7,569 bases of DNA from Alphaproteobacteria bacterium (GCA_003131925.1 PKWC01000118.1:4731-12299); one strand, 5' to 3'. Shown: positions 1-6,055, counted from the stretch's first letter. The notes: generated by a model from the letters alone, not told the origin. A program made the numbers and translations.

Positions 1-139
1 CGCAGGCGCAGGCGCCGCCGCAATCCGCGTCGATCCCCGGAACGAGATTCTTCACAGCGCCTTCCATGACCGACCAGCCCGCGGGCACCTCCACGACATG
101 CTCCCGGCCATTGTGCTCGATATATTTGATCTTCGGCAT
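1..139 (-). CDS. [2Fe-2S] ferredoxin, putidaredoxin/adrenodoxin type (partial, C-terminus off the left edge)
   Basis: This is the N-terminal 46 residues of a small electron-carrier ferredoxin, reading from ATG at 139 off the window edge. It begins MPKIKYIEHNG, then has the ubiquitin-like beta-grasp start with a VPAGWSVMEGAV segment (residues 18-29). It reaches the first cluster ligands in DCGGACAC, where C40 and C46 form the C-x5-C spacing of vertebrate-type/P450 ferredoxins; the third and fourth cysteines would lie beyond the edge. A good Shine-Dalgarno, GGAGAG (150-145), sits 5 nt before the ATG. The gene follows the ferredoxin reductase by 15 bp on the same strand, so the two are almost certainly one transcript and work as NADH -> reductase -> ferredoxin -> terminal oxygenase. 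It is a cytoplasmic protein, normally about 105 residues. The terminal acceptor, probably a P450, is not visible. Confidence 0.93.
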   Translation of the reverse strand, partial: MPKIKYIEHNGREHVVEVPAGWSVMEGAVKNLVPGIDADCGGACAC

Positions 140-144
140 TTGTG

Positions 145-150
145 CTCTCC
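145..150 (-). promoter_or_regulatory. Shine-Dalgarno of the ferredoxin gene
   Basis: GGAGAG on the minus strand, 5 nt upstream of the ferredoxin ATG. It lies in the 15-bp gap after the reductase stop codon, which supports both the chosen start and translation from a shared reductase-ferredoxin message. Confidence 0.75.
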
Positions 151-154
151 GGGA

Positions 155-1363
155 TCAGGCAACAGATTTCATCGGTATCGAGGTATCTGCAAGCCTTGAT
201 GCGGCAACCGGCGTGCCGTCGGCAATCAGCCTTCGGCCGACGACATATTCCGGCGCGGCATTGACAGCTTCGACCGCGGCCACCGAACCTTCTCGCAGAC
301 GAAACACCGCGAATTTCCGCGCCGCGGGATTCCCACGCAGCACTAGCTCGTCGTTCTCGCGCGCCAAGCCAGCAATCTGCAGCTTGAGATCGTACTGATC
401 CGACCAGAACCAGGGCACTTCGCGATAGGGCAGCGGCCTGCCCAGCATCGCAAGGGCCGCGTGCTTCGCCTGGTCGATCGCATTCTGCACCGATTCGAGT
501 CGAATGAGCTGACCCTCTCGTCCGACATGCCGCGTGCAATCGCCAGCAGCGAAAATGGCGGGGTCGGCGGTGCGCGCGCAATCGTCGACTACGATGCCGT
601 CGTCGCAGGCAAGCCCGGCCGCCGCCGCAATTTCCACATTGGGAACAATCCCGATTCCTACGAGCGCCAGATCCGCCGCATGCGACTTTCCTCCCGCGTG
701 CACGAATTGAAGCCGCCCTGCGCCTTCGAACGATTCGACGGAGACATTCGGCTCGATGCGGACGCCCGCCTTGCGATGCACGCTCTCGTAGAAAACGGAG
801 AGCTGCGGAGAGACGGCGCGCGTCATCACGCGCGGCAGCGCTTCGAACACAGTCACGTCGAGCCCGTGCTTGATCGCGACAGCGGCCACTTCGAGGCCGA
901 TATAGCCGCCGCCGACCACTGCGAGGCGCTTGCCTGCCGCGAACGCGCCACGCAACGCATCCACATCGGCAATTCCGCGCAAATAGAAGATGCCTGGAAG
1001 ATCTGCGCCAGCGACGGGAATCCGCCGCACCCGCGAACCCGTGGCGATCAGGAGCCTGTCATAGGCGATCGCTCCGCCATCCGCGAGCACGACGTTTCGT
1101 GCCCCGCGATCGATGTCCGTCGCCGCAACGCCGTGCAACCGTTCGCATCGCGACTCGGAATAGAACGACTCGGGTTTGAGAAAGAGCCGTTCGCGCTCGA
1201 ACGTGCCGGCAAGATAGGCCTTGGACAGAGGTGGCCTCTGATACGGCGGAAAGGGCTCGTCGCCCACGAGCGTGAGCGGGCCGCCAAAGCCCTCCACCCG
1301 CAGCGTCGCCACAGCTTGGGCGCCCGCCTGCCCTGCGCCGATAATGACGATGCGTTCCGGCAT
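155..1363 (-). CDS. FAD-dependent NADH:ferredoxin reductase (putidaredoxin reductase type)
   Basis: A 402-residue cytoplasmic flavoprotein that takes electrons from NADH and passes them to a [2Fe-2S] ferredoxin, here very likely the one encoded immediately downstream. Seen in the sequence: the FAD-binding Rossmann motif IIGAGQAGAQ (G9, G11, G14); the conserved PPYQRPPLSK segment (39-48) typical of Pdr/BphA4-like reductases; LLIATGSRVRRIP (104-116); a second dinucleotide motif VVGGGYIGLEVA (149-160) for NADH, with E174 at the end of the following strand favouring NADH over NADPH; the second FAD motif IFAAGDC (270-276); and the C-terminal domain start WFWSDQYDLKLQIAG (318-332). Length is normal for the family. 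There is no well-spaced Shine-Dalgarno: GGGAG lies 15 nt upstream and only a weak GAG is close. The N-terminus nevertheless starts exactly where family members do. The physiological substrate depends on a terminal oxygenase outside the window. Confidence 0.95.
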   Translation of the reverse strand: MPERIVIIGAGQAGAQAVATLRVEGFGGPLTLVGDEPFPPYQRPPLSKAYLAGTFERERLFLKPESFYSESRCERLHGVAATDIDRGARNVVLADGGAIAYDRLLIATGSRVRRIPVAGADLPGIFYLRGIADVDALRGAFAAGKRLAVVGGGYIGLEVAAVAIKHGLDVTVFEALPRVMTRAVSPQLSVFYESVHRKAGVRIEPNVSVESFEGAGRLQFVHAGGKSHAADLALVGIGIVPNVEIAAAAGLACDDGIVVDDCARTADPAIFAAGDCTRHVGREGQLIRLESVQNAIDQAKHAALAMLGRPLPYREVPWFWSDQYDLKLQIAGLARENDELVLRGNPAARKFAVFRLREGSVAAVEAVNAAPEYVVGRRLIADGTPVAASRLADTSIPMKSVA

Positions 1364-1513
1364 GTCTCGACCGAATTTCTCCCGCGCGCTCGGACGCAGG
1401 GGCTAGCACGTTCGGCGCCCTCACGGAAACAGATTGCCGCCTCAGGTGGGTTGTACCGGTGAAGGGCGCAAATATATGCGGTCGACGCTTCGCCGCATTT
1501 CGATGGAGTTCCG
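1364..1513. promoter_or_regulatory. Divergent intergenic region between ferredoxin reductase and GST
   Basis: These 150 bp hold the 5' ends of two divergently transcribed genes. The rightward side has a plausible sigma70-like promoter (given separately). On the leftward side I could not find a convincing promoter pair for the reductase: a TATATT hexamer lies in the same A/T-rich patch (1472-1478), but no TTG-type -35 element sits at the right distance. No clear palindromic operator is visible. A divergent arrangement would allow shared control of the redox genes and the GST, but nothing in the sequence proves it. Confidence 0.4.
1451..1478 (+). promoter_or_regulatory. Candidate sigma70-type promoter for the GST gene
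   Basis: TTGTAC (1451-1456) and TATATG (1473-1478) are separated by 16 bp. Each resembles the -35 or -10 consensus (3 of 6 and 4 of 6 matches), and they sit in the only A/T-rich patch of this gap. Transcription would start near 1485, giving a leader of about 30 nt that contains the GGAG ribosome site at 1505-1508. This is pattern matching only. Confidence 0.4.
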
Positions 1514-2218
1514 ATGACAGATCTCTCCGCGTTTCCCATTACATCGCGCTGGCCGGCCGCGCATCCCGACAGGCTCCAGCTCTATTCGCTTCCGACACCC
1601 AACGGGGTCAAAATCTCGATTGCGCTCGAGGAGATCGGCCTGCCTTACGAGGCGCACAGGATCGATATCGGTGAGAATGAAAACCTGACGCCGGAATTCC
1701 TGTCGCTCAATCCCAACGGCAAAATCCCCGCGATCGTCGATCCGGACGGGCCCGGCGGCACGCCGCTCGGCCTTTTCGAATCGGGCGCGATCTTGCTTTA
1801 TCTCGCCGACAAGACAGGCAAGCTCATTCCCGCCGACCCCGCGCGGCGCTGGCAGACCATCCAGTGGGTGTTTTTCCAGATGGCACATGTCGGACCGATG
1901 TTCGGCCAGGTCGGATATTTCTACAAATTCGAGGGGCGCGCGCTCGAAGACAAGCGTCCGTTGGAGCGATACCGCGACGAATCCAGACGCATCCTCGACG
2001 TTCTCGAGACGCGCCTCGACGGCCGGCTGTGGATCATGGATGACGAGTATACCATCGCCGACATCGCGACGCTCGGCTGGGTGCGCAACCTGATCGCCTT
2101 CTACGGCGCGCGCGATCTCGTCGCATTCGACAGCCTGAAACACGTTCCCCGCTGGCTGGAGCGCGGGCTCGGACGGCCCGCAGTGCAGCGCGGCCTGCAA
2201 ATCCCGCCGCGCGCGTGA
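1514..2218 (+). CDS. Glutathione S-transferase, Nu class (YfcG/YghU-like)
   Basis: A 234-residue cytoplasmic GST family protein. Members of this class act mainly as glutathione-dependent disulfide-bond reductases and peroxidases rather than classical conjugating enzymes. The thioredoxin-like N-domain starts at LQLYSLPTPNGVK (21-33). The TPN motif (T28, N30) replaces the catalytic Ser/Tyr/Cys of other GSTs and is the mark of the YfcG/YghU group. Next come NPNGKIPAIVD (66-76) with the cis-proline P72, and FESGAILLYLADKTG (88-102), where E89-S90 contacts the glutathione gamma-Glu. The all-alpha C-domain includes the N-capping box TIADIA (180-185). About 20 extra residues precede the usual first strand; the start at 1514 is supported by GGAG 5 nt upstream. 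It follows a divergent promoter region and is probably monocistronic. Its substrate is not predictable from sequence. Confidence 0.93.
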   Translation: MTDLSAFPITSRWPAAHPDRLQLYSLPTPNGVKISIALEEIGLPYEAHRIDIGENENLTPEFLSLNPNGKIPAIVDPDGPGGTPLGLFESGAILLYLADKTGKLIPADPARRWQTIQWVFFQMAHVGPMFGQVGYFYKFEGRALEDKRPLERYRDESRRILDVLETRLDGRLWIMDDEYTIADIATLGWVRNLIAFYGARDLVAFDSLKHVPRWLERGLGRPAVQRGLQIPPRA

Positions 2219-2225
2219 GTTGGCG

Positions 2226-2235
2226 GCTCCGGAGC
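2226..2235. repeat. Perfect 10-bp palindrome after the GST gene
   Basis: GCTCCGGAGC begins 8 bp after the GST stop codon. It has no loop and no following T-run, so it does not fit an intrinsic terminator. It could be a protein-binding site or chance in GC-rich DNA. Confidence 0.4.
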
Positions 2236-2277
2236 ATGAAGTTGAAACGTGTTCCATGAATTGCTGAAAGAGCGTAT

Positions 2278-2301
2278 TAATCGCGTCGGCCGATAATCGC
2301 G
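2278..2301 (+). repeat. 8-bp direct repeat TAATCGCG x2 upstream of GH44
   Basis: Two exact copies of TAATCGCG (2278-2285 and 2294-2301) lie 16 bp apart start-to-start, close to 1.5 helical turns, in the region where the GH44 promoter should be. This could be a tandem regulator half-site pair. An 8-bp repeat may also arise by chance. Confidence 0.35.
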
Positions 2302-2303
2302 CT

Positions 2304-2313
2304 GCAATATTGC
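2304..2313. promoter_or_regulatory. Candidate operator palindrome GCAATATTGC adjoining the GH44 ribosome site
   Basis: This is a perfect 10-bp AT-centred palindrome in otherwise GC-rich sequence. It ends one base before the GAGGG Shine-Dalgarno of the GH44 gene. A repressor bound here would block transcription or early elongation; as RNA, a hairpin this short without a loop would be weak. It also contains the TTG codon (2310) that a longest-ORF caller would pick as the start. Confidence 0.35.
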
Positions 2314-2318
2314 GAGGG
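2314..2318 (+). promoter_or_regulatory. Shine-Dalgarno fixing the GH44 start at 2325
   Basis: GAGGG lies 6 nt before ATG 2325. The upstream in-frame TTG at 2310 has no such site, and starting there would place five extra residues (two of them arginines) ahead of an already complete signal peptide. ATG 2325 is therefore preferred. Confidence 0.65.
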
Positions 2319-2324
2319 TCGCGA

Positions 2325-3980
2325 ATGACGCGTTCGATCGGTTCCGGAAAAACGCTTCCACTATTCAGGTCGGCAATCGCGCTGTCGGGGGCTCTACTTC
2401 TTGCATCGTCCGGAGCCGCAGCCCGGATTGCGAAGACCCCCTCCGTCACGATCGCCATCGATGCCACGGCAAATGTTCATCCGATCGATCCACGCATTTA
2501 CGGCGTGGCCTGGGGGACCTCCACAGATCTCGTCGCGCTCAACGCGCCGCTCAACCGGATGGGCGGCAACGCCATGACCGATTACAACTGGTCGCTCAAC
2601 GCGGAAAACCTCGCCGCCGACTGGTACTTCGAGAGCTATCCCGAGCAGGGCGCGGTTCCTGGCGAAGAGGCGGATACGTTCGTTTCGGACAGCAGGGCAG
2701 CGAACGCCGAGCCGATGCTCACCGTGCCGCTGCTCGGTTGGGTCGCCAATCTCGGCGCCAACCGCACGATCCTGCCGAGCTTTTCAGTTGCCAAATACGG
2801 CCCGCAATGCGCGACCGATCCGTATTTTTCCGATGCCGGGGACGGGATCGAGACCGATTGCAGCACCTTCATCACCGGCAATGATCCGTACGATTCCTAT
2901 GTGAAGGACAGTCCGGCTCTCGAGCAGAAATGGATCAAGCATCTGGTGAAGACGTGGGGAAAGTCTGCGCGGGGTGGAGTCAAATATTATCTCATGGACA
3001 ACGAGGCGAGCATCTGGTTTTCGACGCATCGTGACGCGCATCCCAAAGGCCCGCACGCGATCGAATATCGCGACAAAGTTCTTGCCGAATCGGCGAAGAT
3101 CAAATCGCTCGACCCGAACGCGCTTGTTGTAGCGCCCGAAGAATGGGGTTGGGACGGCTATTTCTACAGCGGCTTCGACCAGCAATATGCCGCCAATCAC
3201 GGCTACAAGAGGTATCCGGACCACAAGAAGGAGCAGAACGGGATGGATTACATCCCCTGGCTGCTCAGCCAATGGAAGGCGGCGGGCCATCCGGTGGACG
3301 TGGTGAGCGTGCATTTCTACCCGCAGGGTGGCGAATTCAGCGACGACGTCTCTGACCAGATGCAGCTGTTGCGGAACCGCTCGACGCGGCAGCTTTGGGA
3401 TCCGAATTACGTATCGGAAAGCTGGATCAATCAGCCTGTCTATCTGATCCCGCGGATAAAGGGCTGGATCGCGGACGATTACTGGTCCGGAACGCCCGCG
3501 GCGCTGACGGAATACAATTGGGGCGCAGAAGGCTACATCAACGGCGCGACGACGCAGGCCGACATCGATGGCATTCTTGGCCAGCAGGGCCTCGACATGG
3601 CGACGCGCTGGACGGTGCCGGATTCGAGCACGCCCACCTACAAGGCGATGCAGATGTACCGCAACTATGACGGCGCGGGCTCGGCGTTCGGCGACACCAG
3701 CATCTCGGCGTCCGCGCCTAATCCCGACAATCTCTCCGCTTTCGCGGCTTTGCGCAGCAGCGACAACGCCATGACAGTAATGGTGATCAGCAAGGTCCTG
3801 AGTGGCAACACGAGCGTCACCCTCACACTGGCGCATTTCACGCCGTCCGGAACGGCGAAGGTCTATCAACTCACGTCAAGCAACGTGATCCAGAAATTGC
3901 CGAACGTGTCGTGGTCGGGCGGCGTCCTCAATGATACCGAGCCCGCCCAAAGCATCACCCTTTACATTCTGCCGAAGTAA
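2325..3980 (+). CDS. Secreted glycoside hydrolase family 44 (endo-beta-1,4-glucanase/xyloglucanase)
   Basis: A 551-residue exported enzyme expected to cleave internal beta-1,4-glucosidic bonds of cellulose-type glucans or xyloglucan with retention of configuration. Residues 1 to about 33 form a signal peptide: a basic N-terminus, a hydrophobic core SAIALSGALLLASSG, and a probable cleavage near AAA|R. The GH44 signature follows: IDPRIYGVAWG (54-64), LNRMGGNAMTDYNW (76-89), then the (beta/alpha)8 barrel. The general acid/base is probably E227 in YYLMDNEASIW and the nucleophile E396 in LTEYNWG; their 169-residue spacing suits the family. After about residue 430 there is a beta-sandwich tail typical of GH44, and no carbohydrate-binding or dockerin module. 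C162 and C179 could form a disulfide around an inserted loop. The next gene converges with 4 bp between stop codons. Family assignment is firm; the preferred glucan is not readable from sequence. Confidence 0.9.
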   Translation: MTRSIGSGKTLPLFRSAIALSGALLLASSGAAARIAKTPSVTIAIDATANVHPIDPRIYGVAWGTSTDLVALNAPLNRMGGNAMTDYNWSLNAENLAADWYFESYPEQGAVPGEEADTFVSDSRAANAEPMLTVPLLGWVANLGANRTILPSFSVAKYGPQCATDPYFSDAGDGIETDCSTFITGNDPYDSYVKDSPALEQKWIKHLVKTWGKSARGGVKYYLMDNEASIWFSTHRDAHPKGPHAIEYRDKVLAESAKIKSLDPNALVVAPEEWGWDGYFYSGFDQQYAANHGYKRYPDHKKEQNGMDYIPWLLSQWKAAGHPVDVVSVHFYPQGGEFSDDVSDQMQLLRNRSTRQLWDPNYVSESWINQPVYLIPRIKGWIADDYWSGTPAALTEYNWGAEGYINGATTQADIDGILGQQGLDMATRWTVPDSSTPTYKAMQMYRNYDGAGSAFGDTSISASAPNPDNLSAFAALRSSDNAMTVMVISKVLSGNTSVTLTLAHFTPSGTAKVYQLTSSNVIQKLPNVSWSGGVLNDTEPAQSITLYILPK

Positions 3981-3984
3981 CCGC

Positions 3985-5196
3985 TCACTTCCCTTTGTAC
4001 GCCACGCGCCAGACGACACCACCGACATCGTCGGCGATGAGAAGGTCTCCGTCTTTCGCGACGACGAGGCCGACCGGACGTCCCCACACGCGCGCGGGCG
4101 AGGTCTTGCCGTCCCAGAATCCGGTCACGAAATTCTCATAGCTATTCTGCGGTCTGCCATTCGGAAACCGCACACGCACCACCTTGTATCCGGTCGGCTC
4201 GGCGGCATTCCATGAGCCATGAAGCGAGACAAAGGCGTCGCCCTTGTATTCCGACGGAAACTGACCCCCCTCGTAGAACACCAGCCCCAGAGGCGCCGAA
4301 TGCGGCTGAAAGAGAACGTCGGGTGTCTTCGACTTCGCCACCAGGTCGGGACGTTTTTTCCCGAAATCGGGATCGGGATGTGTACCCGTGTACGCGTAGG
4401 GCCATCCAAAGAAATCGCCCTGTCTGACGCGGGTGAGATAGTCGGGCGGAAGATTGGTGCCGAGCCCGTCGCGCTCGTTGACCGTCACATAAAGATCGTC
4501 CGTACCCGGATAGAAGGCGATGCCGACGGGATTTCGCAAACCACTGGCGAAGGTCGAGAGCGAACCGCCGGGATTTACCTTCTGCACGCTCGCATAGGGC
4601 AGAGGGTCCTCGTCCACATTGTTGCGGCTGCCGATGGTGAGGAACAGACTGCCCTTCGTGTCGAATACGATATCGCGCGTGAAATGCCCCACACCGCCCG
4701 CCGGTGTGGTGTTCGCTATATGCCGGCGCCGTCCGGTGCTTTTCAGCTGGCCACCTGCATAGGAAAGCCGCCAGATGGACTTCACGTCGGCCACATAGAG
4801 CGCGCCGTTTGCGAAGGCGAGACCGTGCGGGAGAGTATAAGCTTCGGCAAAGGTTGCGGCGCGTGCGGCATGCGTTCCATCCGCAGAAGGCCGCAGCACG
4901 ACGATCTTGCCCAGATCGGACTCGGCGAGGAACACATCGCCGTTGGGCGCCACGGCCATCCAGCGAGCATGCGGCACGTTGCTGGCGAAAATGGATACCG
5001 CGAACCCGTCTGGCGCCTTCGGCATCACACCCGCAGGCCGCGCAATCGTCTGCGAAGAATTGTCGACCGCGGACGTGGCATACGGCCTGGGCAGCCTCGC
5101 GGGGGAGATCGAGAAATGTTGGCCTGGCACATCGGCTCCCTGCGCGCCGTTTGAGGCGGCGATCAGCAGCAACGCGGCAAGCCCGCTTCGATTCAT
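3985..5196 (-). CDS. Periplasmic PQQ-dependent sugar dehydrogenase, sorbosone dehydrogenase-like beta-propeller
   Basis: A 403-residue secreted enzyme of the soluble glucose/sorbosone dehydrogenase family, which oxidises aldoses or related aldehydes with pyrroloquinoline quinone and passes electrons towards the respiratory chain. Residues 1-20 are a signal peptide (MNRSGLAALLLIAASNGAQG). The propeller then shows the family's repeated blade ends: GDVFLAESDLGKIVVL (86-101), PHGLAFANGALYVAD (123-137), GHFTRDIVFD (170-179) with H171 at the place of the catalytic histidine, FLTIGSRNNVDED (185-197), SGLRNPVGIAFYPG (218-231) with R221 as the likely PQQ-contacting arginine, then NERDGLG (240-246) and FFGWPYAY (262-269). 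It closes with LLIADDVGGVVWRV (385-398). The start at 5196 is set by AAGGAG 7 nt upstream and by the signal peptide; an upstream in-frame start would prefix 30 polar residues. Its ATG overlaps the NAT stop. PQQ binding and substrate are inferred from family. Confidence 0.88.
   Translation of the reverse strand: MNRSGLAALLLIAASNGAQGADVPGQHFSISPARLPRPYATSAVDNSSQTIARPAGVMPKAPDGFAVSIFASNVPHARWMAVAPNGDVFLAESDLGKIVVLRPSADGTHAARAATFAEAYTLPHGLAFANGALYVADVKSIWRLSYAGGQLKSTGRRRHIANTTPAGGVGHFTRDIVFDTKGSLFLTIGSRNNVDEDPLPYASVQKVNPGGSLSTFASGLRNPVGIAFYPGTDDLYVTVNERDGLGTNLPPDYLTRVRQGDFFGWPYAYTGTHPDPDFGKKRPDLVAKSKTPDVLFQPHSAPLGLVFYEGGQFPSEYKGDAFVSLHGSWNAAEPTGYKVVRVRFPNGRPQNSYENFVTGFWDGKTSPARVWGRPVGLVVAKDGDLLIADDVGGVVWRVAYKGK
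5193..5196 (-). other. ATGA stop/start overlap, NAT to PQQ dehydrogenase
   Basis: On the minus strand the dehydrogenase ATG (5196-5194) and the NAT stop TGA (5195-5193) share bases as ATGA. A strong Shine-Dalgarno AAGGAG (5209-5204) lies inside the end of the NAT gene. This is the classic layout for translational coupling, so the two genes are one operon with NAT first. Confidence 0.9.
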
Positions 5197-6050
5197 CGAT
5201 TCTCTCCTTCCGTTGGTTGCGATCCGGCGTCCCCTAGATCCGGCGGCTTGGGCAGCCGTCGCCAGACGTTGTCGATCTCCGCCCACGCGATGCGGATTCC
5301 GAAATCGCGGGTCAACACGTCATGCAATTCCGTGGGGCCGTCAAGCAAACGGTGTTCGCGTCGGCCGTCGCGGCGCTGGAGCGTAAGCTCGGTATTGAAC
5401 AGAGTGAGGCGATCCGTGCCCACCACCCGCGCCGCAACCAGATTGTTGACGAAGCGCGAGGCGGGATGAGTCGCGGTGAACCAGTTGTACACTTCATAGT
5501 CGCGCGCTGTCTGGGGCTCCTCGGTGAAGCGATACATCGCCGCCCAGCCATCGGGCAGGCGCATCTCGAGATCGTAGCCGGTCCGCGCGTCGCAAAACCG
5601 GTAGATACCATGCTCGGTCTCCTGCACGAGCCCGGGCTCAAGATGGAGTGGCGCGGTCGGGCTCTGCCCGCCGAAGCCCACATCGCACACAAAGGTTCCT
5701 TCCGGGAGGACGGTCTTGAGGAGCATGTGGCTCACGGGCGTCTGCAGTGCATCCGGCGGCAGCATCCAGCGCACCCGCGCGGCAAGCGGAGTGACCGCGA
5801 AACCGAGCGTGGACAACACATGAAGAAAAAGCCCGTTCTGCTCGAAACAATATCCGCCACGACCCATGCGGACGAGCTTGGTTTCGAGCGATCGCACGTC
5901 GATCGCCACCGGGCGGCCCAGCAGCGGGTCGAGGCTTTCGAATGCTATGGCGGACGGATGGAGCCGGTGCAGGGACCTGAGAAGCGCGAGGTTCGGCTCG
6001 CGCGTTCCGCGATAGCCGATTCGTTCGAAATAGTCGTCGAGGTCGACCAC
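5193..6050 (-). CDS. Arylamine N-acetyltransferase (NAT)
   Basis: A 285-residue cytoplasmic enzyme that transfers acetyl from acetyl-CoA through a catalytic cysteine to arylamines, hydrazines or hydroxylamines. The Cys-His-Asp triad is visible at family spacing: C68 in RGGYCFEQNG, H108 in TPVSHMLL and D123 in VCDVGFGGQ (C69, H107 and D122 in the E. coli enzyme, from memory). Other family marks are the start DLDDYFERIGYRG (3-15), PLHLEPGLVQETEHGIYRF and the late Y-x-x-x-NWFTATHP strip (186-196). The start is taken as GTG at 6050, because AGGGAG (6061-6056) lies 5 nt upstream and the resulting length and N-terminus match the family. The longer open frame back to 6383 runs through the divergent tsaE gene and is not credible. 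First gene of an operon with the PQQ dehydrogenase. In some bacteria NAT homologues make amide bonds in secondary metabolism; nothing here indicates that. Confidence 0.93.
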   Translation of the reverse strand: MVDLDDYFERIGYRGTREPNLALLRSLHRLHPSAIAFESLDPLLGRPVAIDVRSLETKLVRMGRGGYCFEQNGLFLHVLSTLGFAVTPLAARVRWMLPPDALQTPVSHMLLKTVLPEGTFVCDVGFGGQSPTAPLHLEPGLVQETEHGIYRFCDARTGYDLEMRLPDGWAAMYRFTEEPQTARDYEVYNWFTATHPASRFVNNLVAARVVGTDRLTLFNTELTLQRRDGRREHRLLDGPTELHDVLTRDFGIRIAWAEIDNVWRRLPKPPDLGDAGSQPTEGENR

Positions 6051-6055
6051 ATGCA

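Larger units (their letters stand above)
2219..2324. promoter_or_regulatory. GST-GH44 intergenic region with candidate operator elements
   Basis: These 106 bp separate the GST stop from the GH44 start. They contain a perfect 10-bp palindrome GCTCCGGAGC just after the GST (2226-2235), an 8-bp direct repeat TAATCGCG (2278-2285 and 2294-2301) and a perfect palindrome GCAATATTGC (2304-2313) directly in front of the ribosome site. AT-rich hexamers resembling -10 elements occur at 2275-2280 (TATTAA) and 2292-2297 (GATAAT), but none has a good -35 at proper spacing. The best TTG hexamer is TTGAAA at 2242-2247. No terminator with a T-tract follows the GST gene, so read-through into the GH44 gene is possible. 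Confidence 0.4.

Noticed and set aside
66..398. 110-codon plus-strand open frame at the left edge
   Set aside because: It runs antisense to both the ferredoxin and the reductase C-terminus, and its Ser/Thr/Ala-rich sequence has no family signature.
461..1462. 333-codon plus-strand open frame opposite the ferredoxin reductase
   Set aside because: It lies over a fully motif-supported reductase on the other strand, is rich in Arg, His and Ala, and shows no recognisable domain. It is a shadow of GC-rich codon usage.
2236..2259. Seven-codon leader peptide (MKLKRVP) upstream of GH44
   Set aside because: The only purine-rich site (GGAG) is one base from the ATG, there is no attenuator hairpin, and no codon run is tied to a regulatory amino acid.
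2226..2270. Intrinsic terminator after the GST gene
   Set aside because: The palindrome GCTCCGGAGC has no loop and no T-tract follows it.
1442..2467. 341-codon minus-strand open frame across the GST gene and the GH44 start
   Set aside because: It spans a real gene, an intergenic region with signals and the GH44 signal peptide, and has no recognisable fold. Shadow frame.
2784..3869. 361-codon minus-strand open frame opposite the GH44 gene
   Set aside because: Arg/Val/His-rich composition typical of antisense frames in GC-rich genes; no domain, no ribosome site noted.
4219..5154. 311-codon plus-strand open frame opposite the PQQ dehydrogenase
   Set aside because: Antisense to a clear beta-propeller gene and rich in Arg and His, without motifs.
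5197..5286. 30-residue N-terminal extension of the PQQ dehydrogenase
   Set aside because: It would bury the signal peptide behind a polar, Arg-rich stretch and overlap NAT by 94 bases. ATG 5196 has AAGGAG and starts directly at the signal peptide.
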